Assembly (NCBI GenBank): GCA_965153355.1
Contig: OZ231126.1
Location: 52,452,001 to 52,516,000 of the forward strand
From: Flaccisagitta enflata
Lineage: Eukaryota; Chaetognatha; Sagittoidea; Aphragmophora
Reading direction: 5' to 3'
DNA length: 64,000 nt
This document shows positions 16,370 to 40,220 of this stretch, piece after piece; the stretch's first letter is position 1, and each line of letters begins with the position of its first letter. The notes beneath the pieces are model-generated. The model was not told the origin of the DNA and searched no databases. It was given only the letters and a program-made list of their open reading frames with translations. The position numbers and the translations under genes were made by a program.

Positions 16370-16925
16370 AAACTAACTAAGCTAAATGAGCTAAATAAGA
16401 TCGAATATTTTAAAACACCCTCACAGATGAGCAGCTCTGCTCTTTGAAATGCTTTCTTATATCTGCTTGCTTAAACATGTATCAGAATATTTATTCATTT
16501 ATTGTATTTGAAATTTAAAAAAATAAGACTGAGCTTAATGAGCTAAAATGCTCAAAGACACCCTCACAGATGAGCAGCTATGCTCATGATTATGTTTTCT
16601 TGTATTTGCATGCTCAAACAAACATAAATACAATCTTTTATTGATCCTACTTAAAATAATAAAAGTTAAGAAAATTTCAATTTGAATTTTTTGAAAAAAA
16701 AATCTTTAAAAATTCATAACGCAAAAAATATTTGTTGTAGAGCATTCTGCTTGGCGCCAAATGAAAAAGAATCATCAAATTTACTTACCCTACAAATTTC
16801 ATTGGAGGCCCAAATCAGTCAGATGAGTTCCGACACTTTCTCAAAAGAAAGTGAAAACCCTTTTTCCCTCGAATATGTCAAAAAGTCGAAGACTGACTTC
16901 GACTTTTTTCCCGATAATATTTAAA
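16370..16925 (+). mobile_element. Hairpin-ended dispersed repeat (family F), 5'-truncated
   Basis: It shares long blocks with 49698-50545 and the reverse of 51258-52080: repeated AGCTAAATGAGCT motifs, TTGGCGCCAAATGAAA, and a terminal hairpin GTCGAAG-ACTGA-CTTCGAC followed by TTTTTTCCCGA. No coding frame is conserved between copies. Confidence 0.65.
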
Positions 16926-17771
16926 AGGACTCCAAATGCCTAAAAATCAATCGTTTTTTTTAGACAGTCCTTTTGCGAGATTTTGGCGTGAGTAATTACT
17001 AGTCGGTAAGTAGTTCGGCTAATGATTTTGAAGTTTTGCGACGAATTTGCGGCTAGGATTGCAACGTTTAGGAGTCCATATGGGTAAGGTCACATCAATG
17101 TTTGCTCCGGCTCTCTGGGGTTGTTCTACCGCAGTTTATGTGCAAATCTTGGGCTGGTGCCTGAAGGTAAACCCCTGCGTCGCCCCTCAATTTGGCCCTG
17201 TTGCGAGATGACGTATGCCGTTTTCTACCAGAAGGAGCTAAGGGCACATACAGCATGCGAAGGCTCAAAAAGCTTCTAGAGCCAATCGCAACTTAAGTCA
17301 CATTCCTATTTTATTGGCAAGAATCTCAGATAACACCTCGAATGGCCATTTTCCAGCCAATAAGGATTTACTTACGAAGAATCATAGGCATAACTGCGTG
17401 TTTTTATTGCAATTTTCAACCAATCCGAAGGAAAGTCATTGCGACTTCGGTCGCCTGTTACGAAAATTCTCCGCTACCAACATCGCAGAATAGGTGATAA
17501 CTAAAAAAAAGTACTACACAGAACGGCAGTGAGAATTATGTCATGGCTGTAAAAATAGACTTGTATGCTTTAGAAAAACTCTTACTACTTTTGAATTTTT
17601 TGTCTCGTACTCTGTCGTCTCTTACTTTTAAGTACAGGTGCACCAAGGCATTTCTGAGACACTCTTGACCTTATTCGCAAAATTAGGCCCCGTTTTACTG
17701 CCTTTGTCACTGTTTCAAAAGTTGCTATAGGGTCCCAAGTCCTGACCTTAACGGTAGTTGTCTTTAAGGCT
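16926..17771. other. No gene or repeat recognised
   Basis: About 850 bp of moderately AT-rich unique-looking sequence. No exon or element boundary can be supported. Confidence 0.35.
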
Positions 17772-17773
17772 TA

Positions 17774-18282
17774 CATTTTTTTTTTATAAGAACCAAGTTT
17801 ATAAGAACGTTAGGCTTCAAATCGTCAAAAATTTAAGAACAGGCTTAGAACATTGGAAGGCTTCATTTCTTGAAAAAATTAAGAATATTAGGCTTGAAAT
17901 CTTAAAAATCTAAGAACATTTTTTTTTCTGTTTTTTTTTTTATCAATTGTTCATTGTAAATGGACAGACTCCATATCTTTTCTGTTCAGCAAATCATGTC
18001 TCACTTTATATAGCATTTATTTTTCTACTTTCATTGATACTTTCATTGATCTTAATTCATTTAAAATGTTTAAATCTACTTCTTTATTGTTTCATTGACA
18101 TTTTCCTCCATTTTCTCTTTAATGACCAACTTAAAACTAATTAAGAACGTTCTTAATTGAAGGCTAAAAAGTGTGTTTGAATTAAGAACAATTTAAGAAC
18201 GTTCAAGCCTTGAAACGGCTGAAAATTTAAGAACATTGAAGGCTTGCTCAAAAAATGACGTTCTTATAAAAAAAAAAAAGTG
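17774..18282. mobile_element. TA-bounded MITE, copy 2
   Basis: TA|CATTTTTTTTTTATAAGAAC on the left and GACGTTCTTATAAAAAA...AAGTG|TA on the right, with AAGAACGTTAGGCTTCAA and GAAGGCTTGCTC subterminal blocks. About 0.5 kb upstream of LETM1. Confidence 0.7.
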
Positions 18283-18409
18283 TAATCTTTGGGTTTTGTA
18301 CATGATATGTGATCCTTAATCTTTGTGTTTTGTACATGATATATGTTCCTATTATGATCGTCGAATTCATTCAACTCCTCCGTCTTCCTTCTAGTGAACA
18401 ACCAGTATA

Positions 18410-18565
18410 CATTTTTTATTTTTTATAAGAACCTAGTTTATAAGAACATCAAGGCTTGAAATTGCCTTAAAATTAAGAACATCGTAGTTATTTTATTAGT
18501 AGCTATCTCTATCTCATTTGAAGGCTTCGGCCAAAAAATGACGTTCTTATAAAAAATAAAAAGTG
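18410..18565. mobile_element. TA-bounded MITE, copy 3 (short, intact)
   Basis: 156 bp with a ~25-bp near-perfect inverted repeat. The left end is TA|CATTTTTTATTTTTTATAAG; the right reads CTTATAAAAAATAAAAAGTG|TA. The smallest intact copy and the best reference for the interrupted copy at 51184-52154. It ends about 200 bp before the LETM1 start codon. Confidence 0.75.
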
Positions 18566-18771
18566 TAATCCATTAATCCAGCGTATTTACGATGGCTACT
18601 CCGTAAGAACAATCGAGAAATGAAGTGCATTTATCCAGCGCCGCTCTGATAGCGTAAGAGTAGGAATATGAATACAGTCACAGATACAATATCAGACGTC
18701 CGCCTCAAAACTTTTAATTTTCTATCGAATCTAAAAAGTACACACCAAGACACAAGTTCCTCCCCGTCGTG

Positions 18772-31321
<12,550 letters not shown>

Positions 31322-33423
31322 AGGTGGAATCAGACTTTGCCATCTTCTCTTACGGGTTCCTTACTCCAACGCATCCCCATTCCCCTACCCCTTCACCCAA
31401 TCTGTCCGTGTCCTAAATTATCTCGTTAATTGTGGCTGATTTTATGAATAAGATTACTGTAGATTACTGTACTACGACTCTTGGCTTTACATTGTTTTCT
31501 TTATTTTAGTATATGAAGCTGTGTAGGGAAGGCGGACTAAAAAATTGGCCATTTTCAGTAGTGTTAGGAGAGAGTTTATCATTTTGCTAGCCAAACCACA
31601 AATAGACATAAGAACCATATGCAGGAATTAGATCTGGGCTCAGATAAATGTGTTATGATTAAGATTTATTATTCAAATGGCCTTTTTTTTCGTTTATCCT
31701 ACCGCAAAATTGCTTTATTTTTGAGTTTCCGCGCGCATAGTGTAGTTTTTTGTGGAACAAAAGAAGCATTGTTTTATAGACATAACAACGGTATGTTGAA
31801 ATTTTGTTGAAATATCTTATTTCCAGTCTGTGTGCGAATTTGTCATGGTGGCGTCTCTAGACGTAGTCCTAGCAAGAATGCGGCTGATGACAGAAATGAC
31901 AACGATGTTGACGATATTATATACGATAATGACATTGTTGACGTTTAATGTTGAGCAGTTGGCGTTTAGCTAGCGGCGCGATGGTGGCAATGATCTAGGA
32001 TATTATCCACCTTAAAACCTCTCATTACAACAACATTGAGTTTGTTTATCAGACAAGTCTCTGGCTCTTGTATTGACATATACACACGAATATCTCAGAG
32101 TAGACCCTGTGATTTATTTAATTACTAATGGAATCATGTCATACGGAGCTTCCATTTAAGGTTCAGAGACGTAAATCCATCAATCAATTATTAAATTTAT
32201 AACTTCGTGCTACGACAAATGTGAATTTTCCGAGCATCTCCTAGTTGTGATATGATATTGTCGACTATCATCTGCTATGTCTCTCAAACTTAATCGTTTA
32301 AATTTTAAGTTTTTGCATCTCCAGTCTTTTGTTTTGTATTTTTTAAAAATCGGAGTTAACTCGCGATGCAGTTTTAATAAATCAGACAGCTCACAGGTCA
32401 ACGAGTTATGATTTCTTTTATTTGATTATTGGTAGACGTCAGCTCAGGAATGTGGATGTTTTAACTATGCCCTCATTGCCCCATTATCTAGTTTGCTACG
32501 ATAGAATTTAGCTAGCACTGATAAGTGTCTGTTATACTCGGTCTGAGAAAAGCTGAGGAGGGCCAAGGAGTTTGTTAGGTGGCCATCAAAGGCTAGTGTG
32601 ATGATGGAAGGTGTTGGTGGTGGTTGTATAGAGTTGAGATTGTTCCAGGAGTGCGAAAGTCCCCAGGGTAAAAACTGACGCGGCGCACTTGTTTGTTTCA
32701 CAAATCCAAAACTGCATCCTTACCCCGGCCCTTAAACCTGACACCACCAACCTTAGACTTATCCTTATCCGGCCCAACACCCATTGTGTGAATAACAAGG
32801 CCATATGTCAGAAAGCAGACCAGAAAACAGGTTTAAAGGGTCAACCATTTTCCAACCTTATTTTGATAAAAAAACTCGTTTTTTCTTTCAAAAAATGTTG
32901 TGGACGTGTCATTTGGTTGCATATTACTAATTAGAACGGACTTGGATCCTTTAATAGACACTAGATATACTGTACAGGACAACAAAGCGGTAAAAACCTC
33001 ATCAAAATTGTTATTTGATGTGACAATTTGTTTCTCAGTTGCTTACATCCACGATGATAACGCAATTAAAAAATCGGATCATAGTCATTTTCTCTTTTCA
33101 TCTCCCCTGAGTAACCTTTCAAGATATGCCAAAAATTTTCACCAAGATTTTCTCCCCCTCCAACTATGGAAATGCACTTAATTCATTGAAAAGGTCATGT
33201 GACAAATAAAAACTAAGAAATATGGAACTTTCTTTTTTCTCGGCTTAATAACCATACTTCCCGTCCTCCGATTAAGTTGAGATTTTAGGACAAGATAATG
33301 TATTAACTAAGGTTGCTCCATGTCAAATTTCAGGTTATTTGGCCAATATTAAATGGGGTTTTGATGTCATTTTGTGTAATTTTCAAGTAAATTTTAGATT
33401 TTCGAAAAAAAACATTTATTGAG
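31322..33423. other. LETM1 3' flank, no further gene recognised
   Basis: The LETM1 3' UTR starts here. The nearest poly(A)-signal-like word is a weak AATAAG near 31447. The rest is AT-rich with no supported exon or element. Confidence 0.4.
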
Positions 33424-33562
33424 CGGGAAATTGCCGATCTTGAGATAGGATGATTTTTTTGCATTAACAAAAACATACGTTCCTTATGAATCAATTTTTG
33501 GAGGTCTGTATGTTCTTTGATTTTGCAATTTTTCAATTTCTATGCAAAACGGCAATTTCCCG
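33424..33562 (-). repeat. Hairpin module, copy 4
   Basis: The outer arm CGGGAAATTGCCG pairs exactly with CGGCAATTTCCCG at the other end. Read on the minus strand, the linker starts TTTTGCATAGAAATTGAAAA and the return linker is ATGTTTTTGTTAATGCAAAA. The inner stem has decayed to about six pairs. Confidence 0.75.
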
Positions 33563-35627
33563 TGAAGACTGTCAAGTAATAAAAAGAAGACAACTTTTTT
33601 GCACTTTTTGAGTATACAACAGACGTAAAGTTAGGCCCCCATATTCATACGGGAGGGCCGGCTCGCAATTTAATTGGTTCTTTGTGGTATAGAAAAGTTA
33701 TTTCAGGTCTTGTTGATGATTTTCTACCTTCCCTGGAGTAACAGATTTGGTTTTACCATCATGGGTAAAAGGTGATTTCTGGGAAGATGTCCAACTTTGG
33801 CCTCAAAATAAGAAAACTTTGCCTAACCATGTATTTTGCATTGATTTTTGTTTTTTTAGTGTCCTAATACATAGCTAGACCATATTCCAAGAGAGTTATG
33901 ACCCATATGAAGATTTCATTATTTAGACCCTCTGAACGCCTATATCGGCTCCTTCCTTTGCACCATGTCATATACTATACACCCCCGGCCCAGGAGCCAT
34001 GTGGTCGGCGAAATCCGATGTCTCTGAGTTAATGTATGATGGAGTAAGAGGGGCAATGGCTCGAAGGGACCAATACCTATGCTAAGGTGTCTTGGGATAG
34101 CGGGTAAATGCAACAAAGTATTAGAGCATAAAAAGGGAGCATATTTTCTGTAATATGCATGTATAAGTGAATAAGATTGATGGTCCTTTTAATCCTAAGT
34201 ACAAGAAATTGCAATTAAGGGCCTATTTACTAGGTACTGTCAGTGACGTTGAAATCGACAAAAATGACGGAAATTCGCAACTGGTTCAAATTAAGGAGCC
34301 TCCAAAGGGAATCGCTCATACGGTTCTACAAGTATTTGCTTCATAAATTTTTCTAAGATTTAGTTTTAGCATCAACTCTAAAATTCAAATAAAACTGAGG
34401 GGCCTGGTGTTGTGCCTTTCTTTGGTCAATCTTGATAACAAATCCATGAACACAAAAACTGAATTAAGTGAAATTCGCGGTGCTTCACTTTCTCTGTGCC
34501 CACTATATTCAGAGTCAGTCTTAAACCTATATTATATGTTTTAGACTATGAAAAGGAACTTAGAGAAGTCTCTTGAACACAAGTATTGCTCTCCTCAGCA
34601 ACAAAGGTGAAACATGCAAAAATAGCATCTTTTGCTACAACAAATCCTATCAAAAAGACTGCTAAATGCTCAGAGTTGGCTTTTACTTTCAAATTGATTC
34701 ATAGATCTTTTGATATTGAAACGAGGCCAGATACTAAACCAATGAGAAGGCCCATGTGGGTAGGCAGGGGCAGTAATGCAAATGCGTGTGGGAAACCTAC
34801 CCAACTACCTACCTATATGACACGATGAAAATTATCGTGACACTCCAGTTTCACCAAGGGCAAAAAATTTTTCATTTTCTTTTTGCAAAACAATACATTC
34901 ATATGCTAGCATATATTTTTTCATGTAAGTAGCAAAAGAAATTAATGCAAAATCTCAAAAATTTAAAAGGTTACAGCTATTTTTTTCTTAAAAAGACCTA
35001 TTTTTCTCTTCTACACATCTTTACCTATCTTACTAAGAAATTGATGACTAAGTTTTTTTAAAACCTTGTTATAATTATTCAGCAGTATGCTATTCAATAT
35101 GAAGAATAAGATTTTTTCCAATTTTTTCCTAATTTTTTCCAATTTTTTTGCCAATAAATGTTATTTTTTGAATATTTTTTTAGTTTAGAATATTTTAATA
35201 GCCTATCAAAGCAAGACAAATATAAAATAAAGGTGGACATAATAAATTGATGAATAGATATACAAATTATAACAATTTATAACTAATTTAAAAAATTATG
35301 AAGATTCTATAGCAAAAAGATAACAGAAAACAGTAAAAAACTCTTATTTTCAACAATAGATCAGCTTTTCAAGTTCAAATATTTTTTGACATCTGGAAGA
35401 TACATCAATTTATGTTAGATAATTAAGGATATAAGTGTAAATGTATTTTACAACTATTCTAAAAATTTGGTGTAAATTGGTCCCAAATTTTCTTTCACTT
35501 CTTTCAACTTGTCATAAATCTACCTGAAAAAGTTTTTCCTGACCAGCGTTTTACTTAATGGCACTTGTAATCCAACATTCTCTTTCCCTGCAGTTTGAAA
35601 GATTTACATAAACAGCGGCTAGTTTAG
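33563..35627. other. AT-rich gene desert with one degenerate Helentron-like fragment
   Basis: Only a decayed family end (GGCCCATGTGGGTAGGCAGG) near 34748-34770 can be picked out. No exon is supported. Confidence 0.35.
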
Positions 35628-35659
35628 GGCTAGTCACGAGGGGGAGGGGGGGTGGCAAG

Positions 35660-35875
35660 GGCATTTAAAAACCTATCTTTGTCCGTCCGTTGGTCCGTCC
35701 GCCAGTCCGTCAGTCAATGAGCATGAGTGGAAAAGTGGAAAAACAAGTGTTTTAGAAGTTTTTTGGTGTGTGTGTCTGTGTTGGGAGGGGAGTTGAGTTG
35801 GGCGTTTGGTGTGGATGGGGGTTAGCTGCCCCTGCCCTTCGTCCGAAACATTATCGTGACCCCGCGTCACTTGTT
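35660..35875 (+). mobile_element. Helentron-like element, subfamily B, degraded start
   Basis: CTTTGTCCGTCCGTTGGTCC body, a GGTGTGGATGGGGGTTAGCT block shared with 10916-11111, then GTCCGAAACATTATC, hairpin GTGAC-CCCGC-GTCAC and TTGTT. The palindromic start is lost. Confidence 0.7.
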
Positions 35876-35965
35876 ATCTCTGACCTTATCTTTCTTTGCT
35901 TTTTGTTTCTTTCTCATCCCTTTTTTTTCTTCATTTTCTTTTTCTGTTTTTCTTTTTTTCTCTGT

Positions 35966-36028
<63 letters not shown>

Positions 36029-36065
36029 GTCTTTCTGTATTTCTATTTTTCTGTTTTTCTTTCTG

Positions 36066-36113
<48 letters not shown>

Positions 36114-36115
36114 AC
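35966..36115 (+). repeat. (CTTT)n microsatellite
   Basis: Two long TTTC arrays separated by TTTCTGT/TTTTCTG variants. Confidence 0.95.
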
Positions 36116-36376
36116 CTCTCTCCTTTTTTGCCAATTTTCATCCTCATCTTTGTGTTGATAAATCAAACAAGTTTGTTTGATATCGAGCAAGCAGGCAAGC
36201 ATACAATCAATCAAGCAGTCAACCAAGCTCTTCAGAGTGTTATCTGGCTACGTTGCATGATTAAATTTTGTACAGTCACATCATTATATTCATCAAAGCT
36301 CGATTTCTACAGGACATTCATTCTAAATGGTAATCGTTTTTGGATGGGAAAAAAATGGGTGTGACATAGGTACACG

Positions 36377-36511
36377 GTAAATAACAAATTTGCATAGGAA
36401 ATGAAAAATAAACAAAAACAAAAACATCAGACGCATCCAAAATACATTTGCTCGAGTCTGATGTTTTTGGAAATGCAAAATCTTCATTCGTGTTGGAGAT
36501 TTGTTATTTAC
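36377..36511 (+). repeat. Hairpin module, copy 2
   Basis: The outer arm GTAAATAACAAAT pairs with ATTTGTTATTTAC. The linker is TTTGCATAGGAAATGAAAAA. The inner stem AAAAACATCAGAC pairs with GTCTGATGTTTTT. The return linker is GGAAATGCAAAATCT. Its right flank (AAATGTTTTTTTCGAAAA) is shared with copy 4. Confidence 0.8.
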
Positions 36512-37169
36512 TGACTGAAAAATGTTTTTTTCGAAAAAGCCAAATAGGATGGAAAAAATTTTAAAAAATGATTAAATCCATACTTAAAATGACTGGATTG
36601 CTCTGAAATTTTATACAAGTGTAGGAACGCCTTTTTTTTAGTTACGGTAAAAATTTCATACCTTAACTCTAAGAGGAAGTGCCCGAAACAAAAAAAAGAA
36701 ATTGCAGAGTCATTTTTTAGAACTTTTTGTTGTCAGCTGGCAATTTTTATAACATTACTGATTAGGACTGTAAAAATTACATAAAACCATCGCAAAAATT
36801 TTCTGTATTAGTGCCACTTGGGTTAAAGCAGACTTGTAAAAAAAAATTGACCATCGGAATCAAACTGTGGTGGTGATAATAGCTTGAAGTTACCGCTTGA
36901 AAATGAGTGTCTGCTGATTTCGGGTTTGTGCACAGAAATTTTGTTCTTTTCATAACATACTCGCTGTTTAAAACCCTATACTAGTGGATGGTTCATAAAA
37001 GAGTATTCGTAGGGCATGAAATACATATGCTAAAACAGTTTTGAGTCAATATTTGGTGATTTGATACCAAAAAGTGAGCTGAAAATGTACTGAAACAAAA
37101 GTGTTTAAACTCGGTTCATCCTGTCATATACAGACACACCCTGTGACTGTGTCACTTAGCAAGTAATTG

Positions 37170-37508
37170 AACAAGCCCAAGAGGGCAACAGTCGCGTGCG
37201 TCTGGAAATGACAGACAAAATGTTAAAAATGTCAGGAAATGTTAAAAAATGTTAAAAAATGTTAGATAATGTTAAATGATGTTAAAAAATGCTAAAAAAA
37301 TGTTAAAAAATGTTAAAATGCCAAAAAAAGTCAGAAAATGTTAAAAAATGTTAAAGATTGTTAAAAAATGCTAAAAAATGTTAAAAAATGTTAAAAAACG
37401 TCAAAAAACGTCAAAAATTTAAAAAGGTTACGGGACGGACCGACGGACCGACCGACCTACCAACCTACCGACCGACAGACCAAGGTGTAGAGTCGCGTGC
37501 ACGCGACT
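37170..37508 (-). mobile_element. Helentron-like element with ~10-bp tandem core
   Basis: On the plus strand: AACAAG, hairpin CCC-aaga-GGGC, AGTCGCGTGCG, then ~20 copies of AAAAAATGTT-like units. GACC-type repeats follow, and then GAGTCGCGTGCACGCGACT. It uses a different end hairpin from subfamilies A, B and D but keeps the same layout. Confidence 0.75.
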
Positions 37509-39866
37509 AAAAAGGTGTAGAAATGCTCAATTACGTTCAAAGAATTGAAAGAATGGGTATTGGCACTAAGAAATATTATTCTTTTGAACAATGGGTGAAT
37601 CAGTCTGTCTCTTACCCTCCCCAAACAAGTTCAACTTGACTTAGTTACCTTTAGGGCCTGTTATGAATCAATACCTATGAATGTTAGCCTGAAAAGCCCT
37701 TATCCCAGTCTGTTTCTCTTTTCGTGGAGTTTATGGGGTAGTCCCAGATGGACATTTAACTTTTGGTTCAACACAGAATTGAGCCATAAAAGTTTCAGTG
37801 TGCTATATCAAGCATAGGAAACCTCACTTAAGTGTGGAGAGGGCTGATTTGCAAAAAATGGACTGATGTGGGCCCTGGGTAGGCAGATTTTAGACTTGAG
37901 AAGGTATATCTGCAGATTGGGAAGGAAGATTTGTCAAATGGGATGAACTACAAAATCTTGTACAACACACAACCTTGCATTTGTTTGACCTTCTATCTAG
38001 TAATTTTTTTGTGTCCCCTTCAGCCATCTCAGGCCTATTATTAGTCCTGTAAGGCCTAAAATCTGCCCTCTTAGACCCTTGATCAGCCCTTTGAAACCTG
38101 AAATCAACCCGAGTCCTCAAAAAAGCTTTCTCAAGCGTCAGTATTGGTCATCTACAAAATATTGTCTTCTTTGAGGCCCTTCCAAACCTCAATATTTTCT
38201 CTCTCAGACTTTAAACAGCCCTATCAAGCCTAGTCCTCAAATCAGTCCTCTCATGCTTCCAGTCAGCCCTCATTTACCTCTAATCATATTAACCCCCAAA
38301 GGATTATAAGCATTCAGAGGCCTTAAAGGCCTTGTCATCCCTTAAACATTCTAAAATCTTCTTTCTCAGGCCTTGGTCATTGGTCATGCCTCATCAAGTC
38401 AGCCTTGAAGCAGCGTTCTTACTATCAGACCTTCAATCAATGCCTCACACAGTGGGATAAACAAAAGTGCCCCTATGTTTTACCAGACTTTGTCCCCTTT
38501 AGGATTACTTCCCTGCTTCCTCCTACAATCACAGTCATTCAGTCATACAATGCAGGGCAAAGGGTATCGCTAATTACATATTGTCATTGGGTGACTAGTA
38601 TGAATTGAGACCTGATAAGGCAGTTTTCAAGCTAGGGAGGGTTAGAGAGGATTTATCAGGAGCCAGGGGTGGCTGATAAGAGGGCCTGAGAGGGCTGAAT
38701 GAGAATCCAAGATTACAGATCTGAGGCTTGAGAGTTGAGAGGCTCGATGTCAGTCCCGAAATTAGTCCAATGAAACTGGGATCAAGAGCTGTGAGGCAGA
38801 ATTCAGCATTATTAAGGGGTTCAGATTGGGTTCTGGAAGACCAGGAGCATGGTTGTTGAGGCCAGGATTCCTGAATCAAGATCCAGTCCCAGTCCTAGTC
38901 CAGTGTAAGGTTTAGGAATAAAAGAATCACTATGGTTTTTCTTATGACTGTTTTTGTGAAGATTTAGGTTGTTACAGAATTAATCTGGGCCTTGAGCTCA
39001 AGATTTTTATCATTTTAGACAGTGTTTGAACCTCTGAATTCTTGTGAAGGCAGGGCCAAAAAATTAGATGGTTTGTGAGTTCTGTAGAATCTCCAGCAAA
39101 GTGAGAGTTGGATCAGTGAACATAACTGGGTATGACACTAAAGGCAAGAACTTCAGTCAAAACAGGCTATTATGATTAATGAGTCTTGGGAAGCCTGATG
39201 AAAAGAGGTGGATAGATAGAATGAATAGTTTTGGTACTAAATCAGTTTTGTGGATTGAGGATCTCACAACTTTCAAAGGATCTGTACTTTTTGCTCACAC
39301 ACTGCTGTTGCACTGAAGTTATACTTATCCTTAAAAACTAAAATTTACATTTAATGACAATACTATTTGAAAATGGAATAAGAATCTACAATATAATGAT
39401 GTTTTATCTAAATTCAATTGGATTTTCAAAAGATAAAGATACACTGAAAACCGCGATTTTCGGCGATTTTGGCGATTATTCGGCTCAAGTGATATTTCAA
39501 AAATAGGCTCTTAATTGCAATTTCCGTCTAATTCCAAAATAATTATAGCGAATTAGTAAAATATAAGGGTGAGTCTTAACATAGAATGGCTCCCTTTTCA
39601 TGAACAGCATGGGTGATTTTTTTCATCATACCCTATGCTTGGTGATGAGGACCAATAGTGATTCTTTTGGCCTCTGGGGTGGATGTCAAGGCTTTTGCGC
39701 TACAATTTGGGCCACAAGTATGATATTAGGGCCATAGTTTCATGATCTAGGCTTTAGGGTTTGGGTTTCAACTGAAAGCAATGGTAGGCCTCTAGGCAGC
39801 AGATTTTGCGCTGAAAACTAAATAAAATCGGACCGTCCTGTTAAAATTTGGAATGGACCAAGTGTA
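37509..39866. other. No gene; weak pyrimidine/purine strand switch
   Basis: From about 37.95 to 38.55 kb the plus strand is CCT/TCC-rich with repeated AGGCCT, CAGTCCTC and CAGCCCT words. From about 38.6 to 38.9 kb it turns AGG/GGG-rich (AGAGGGCTGA, GAGGCTTGAG). This may be an old inverted pair of the same repeat. No exon is supported. Confidence 0.35.
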
Positions 39867-40157
39867 CACTTTTTTTTGATTTTTTTATAAGAACATTTTT
39901 TTTTAACGCTTCATGTTCTTATTTTCGAGAATATTATTAAAACAAATGCTAAACATTATTGTTTGGGGATATTTTCTTGGTATCTATATTAGAAATTAAA
40001 AAAAATTATCTTAATTATACTAAAATGTTTGTGTTTTGTTAATGTTCTTAAAATATTATTTTAAGCGAAATTTTTTTCTCAAGATTTGAAACATCAAGAT
40101 GTTTTTTATTCATAGCCTTGATGTTCTTATAAACTAGGTTCTTATAAAAAAAAAGTG
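39867..40157. mobile_element. TA-bounded MITE, copy 4
   Basis: TA|CACTTTTTTTTGATTTTTTT on the left and AGGTTCTTATAAAAAAAAAG...TG|TA on the right, with the CCTTGATGTTCTTATAAACT subterminal block in reverse. Confidence 0.7.
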
Positions 40158-40220
40158 TACTTGGAATAACAATCCGACGACTCTCGTCTTTCCCCTCTCC
40201 CTACACTTTTCGCGCTTATT

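Noticed and set aside
18769-18771. Start of LETM1 at the upstream GTG
   Set aside because: The first ATG of the frame is at 18772, and non-ATG initiation is not expected here.
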